Shown in pieces: positions 63,467 through 64,000 of a stretch of 64,000 nucleotides of DNA. A model generated the notes under the pieces. The model was not told where the DNA came from, made no database searches, and saw only the letters and a program-made list of their open reading frames with translations. This stretch comes from Escherichia sp. E4742. GTDB lineage: Bacteria > Pseudomonadota > Gammaproteobacteria > Enterobacterales > Enterobacteriaceae. Position numbers and translations under genes: made by a program. The DNA lies in NCBI RefSeq assembly GCF_005843885.1, contig NZ_CP040443.1, forward strand, positions 4,960,001-5,024,000. Direction: 5' to 3'. Position 1 is the stretch's first letter. Each line of letters starts with the position of its first letter.

Positions 63467-64000
63467 CTAAACGTGGGGATGATAGGCGAACAGTGCAGGC
63501 GCGCCCCCGGTATGAATAAACAGAATCGGTCCTTCATCTTTGAAGCGTTTCTGACTAATACCATCAATCAGCCCCGCCATCGCTTTTCCGGTATACACGG
63601 GATCAAGCAGAATGCCTTCCAGACGCGCCAGCAGTTTCACCGCTTCCATGCCTTCGTCATTCGGCACGCCGTAGCCAGGCGCAAAATAGTCATCCCAGAG
63701 GAAAATTTCCGCTGATGCAGTCAGCTCCAGTTCTTTCGCAATCGCCTGTTGTAGGCTAACCACTTTCGGCAACTGGTCAGCAACAGAACGTGAAACAGTC
63801 ACGCCAATCAGTTCTGTTTCAGGCATCAGTTGTTCCAGCCCTACTGCAAGCCCGGCGTGAGTTCCGGCACTGCCTGATGCCACCACCACCGACGATATGT
63901 TAACCGCCCCTTCACACTGCTGGGCGATTTCCAGCGCACTCTCCACATAGCCCAACGCGCCTAAAGCATTGGAACCGCCAACCGGAATGACGTATGGGCG
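63467..64000 (-). CDS. dcyD: D-cysteine desulfhydrase DcyD, 3' part
   Basis: DcyD is a PLP enzyme that breaks D-cysteine to pyruvate, sulfide and ammonia. The visible 177 codons are the C-terminal half, beginning RPYVIPVGGSNALGALGYVE, with ASGSAGTHAGLAVG (phosphate-binding region) and the C-terminal HTGGAPALFAYHP. The frame is open through base 64000, so the N-terminal part with the PLP lysine is beyond the window. It lies 14 bp before tcyL, linking cystine import with cysteine breakdown. Confidence 0.96.
   Translation of the reverse strand, partial: RPYVIPVGGSNALGALGYVESALEIAQQCEGAVNISSVVVASGSAGTHAGLAVGLEQLMPETELIGVTVSRSVADQLPKVVSLQQAIAKELELTASAEIFLWDDYFAPGYGVPNDEGMEAVKLLARLEGILLDPVYTGKAMAGLIDGISQKRFKDEGPILFIHTGGAPALFAYHPHV

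Overview
This window is a chromosomal segment of Escherichia coli, or a very close Escherichia. Gene order and proteins follow the E. coli backbone from pykA to dcyD almost without interruption, and most products match K-12 proteins as I remember them in length and near-complete sequence. Two differences from K-12 stand out: tap is missing from the chemotaxis operon, leaving a short 3' scar, and a 5.4 kb island sits in the leuZ tRNA gene. The upstream region of flhDC carries no IS element.

Layout. 1-5.8 kb: 3' end of pykA, lipid A acylation (lpxM), cell-wall hydrolase mepM, and the divergent Zur-controlled zinc importer znuA / znuCB. 5.8-10.5 kb: a tandem BIME/REP array, SOS-controlled ruvAB, yebB, ruvC, yebC, nudB. 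10.5-16.4 kb: aspS, yecD-yecE-yecN and the tRNA wobble-uridine modification pair cmoAB. 16.4-21.7 kb: torYZ (anaerobic S-/N-oxide reductase), then yecM-cutC, with the sigmaE-driven sRNA MicL inside cutC. 21.9-24.3 kb: argS and yecT. 24.4-38.5 kb: the flagellar/chemotaxis block on the minus strand: flhDC master regulator, motAB-cheAW, tar-cheRBYZ, flhBAE. Consensus sigma28 promoters precede tar and, inside flhC, motA; the latter also drives the sRNA MotR. 39.3-45.7 kb: uspC, trehalose synthesis otsBA, arabinose importer araFGH. 46.4-51.2 kb: ferritins ftnB/ftnA, small genes yecJ, azuC, yecR, yecH, tyrosine permease tyrP, yecA. 56.8-64 kb: the leuZ-cysT-glyW tRNA operon, pgsA, uvrC-uvrY, yecF, sdiA, and the cystine/D-cysteine genes tcyN-tcyL-dcyD (the last cut by the window end).

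The unusual part is 51.3-56.8 kb. A perfect 127-bp direct repeat (3' half of leuZ plus the tRNA operon terminator) flanks AT-rich DNA. The island holds, from left to right: an SGNH/AlgJ-AlgX-like O-acetyltransferase gene; an AlgI-like MBOAT gene split by one extra A in an A8 tract; a short ORF resembling the end of a tail protein; a remnant of a different SGNH-type acyltransferase; a complete IS3-family element; and the C-terminal catalytic part of a tyrosine integrase. This looks like the two ends of an integrated phage or island whose middle was lost next to the IS. What remains is a compact two-gene polysaccharide O-acetylation module, possibly switchable through the homopolymer, whose target polymer is not encoded in this window.

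Readings that rest on recalled K-12 sequences (gene names, start choices, absence of tap) are from memory and were not checked by alignment.
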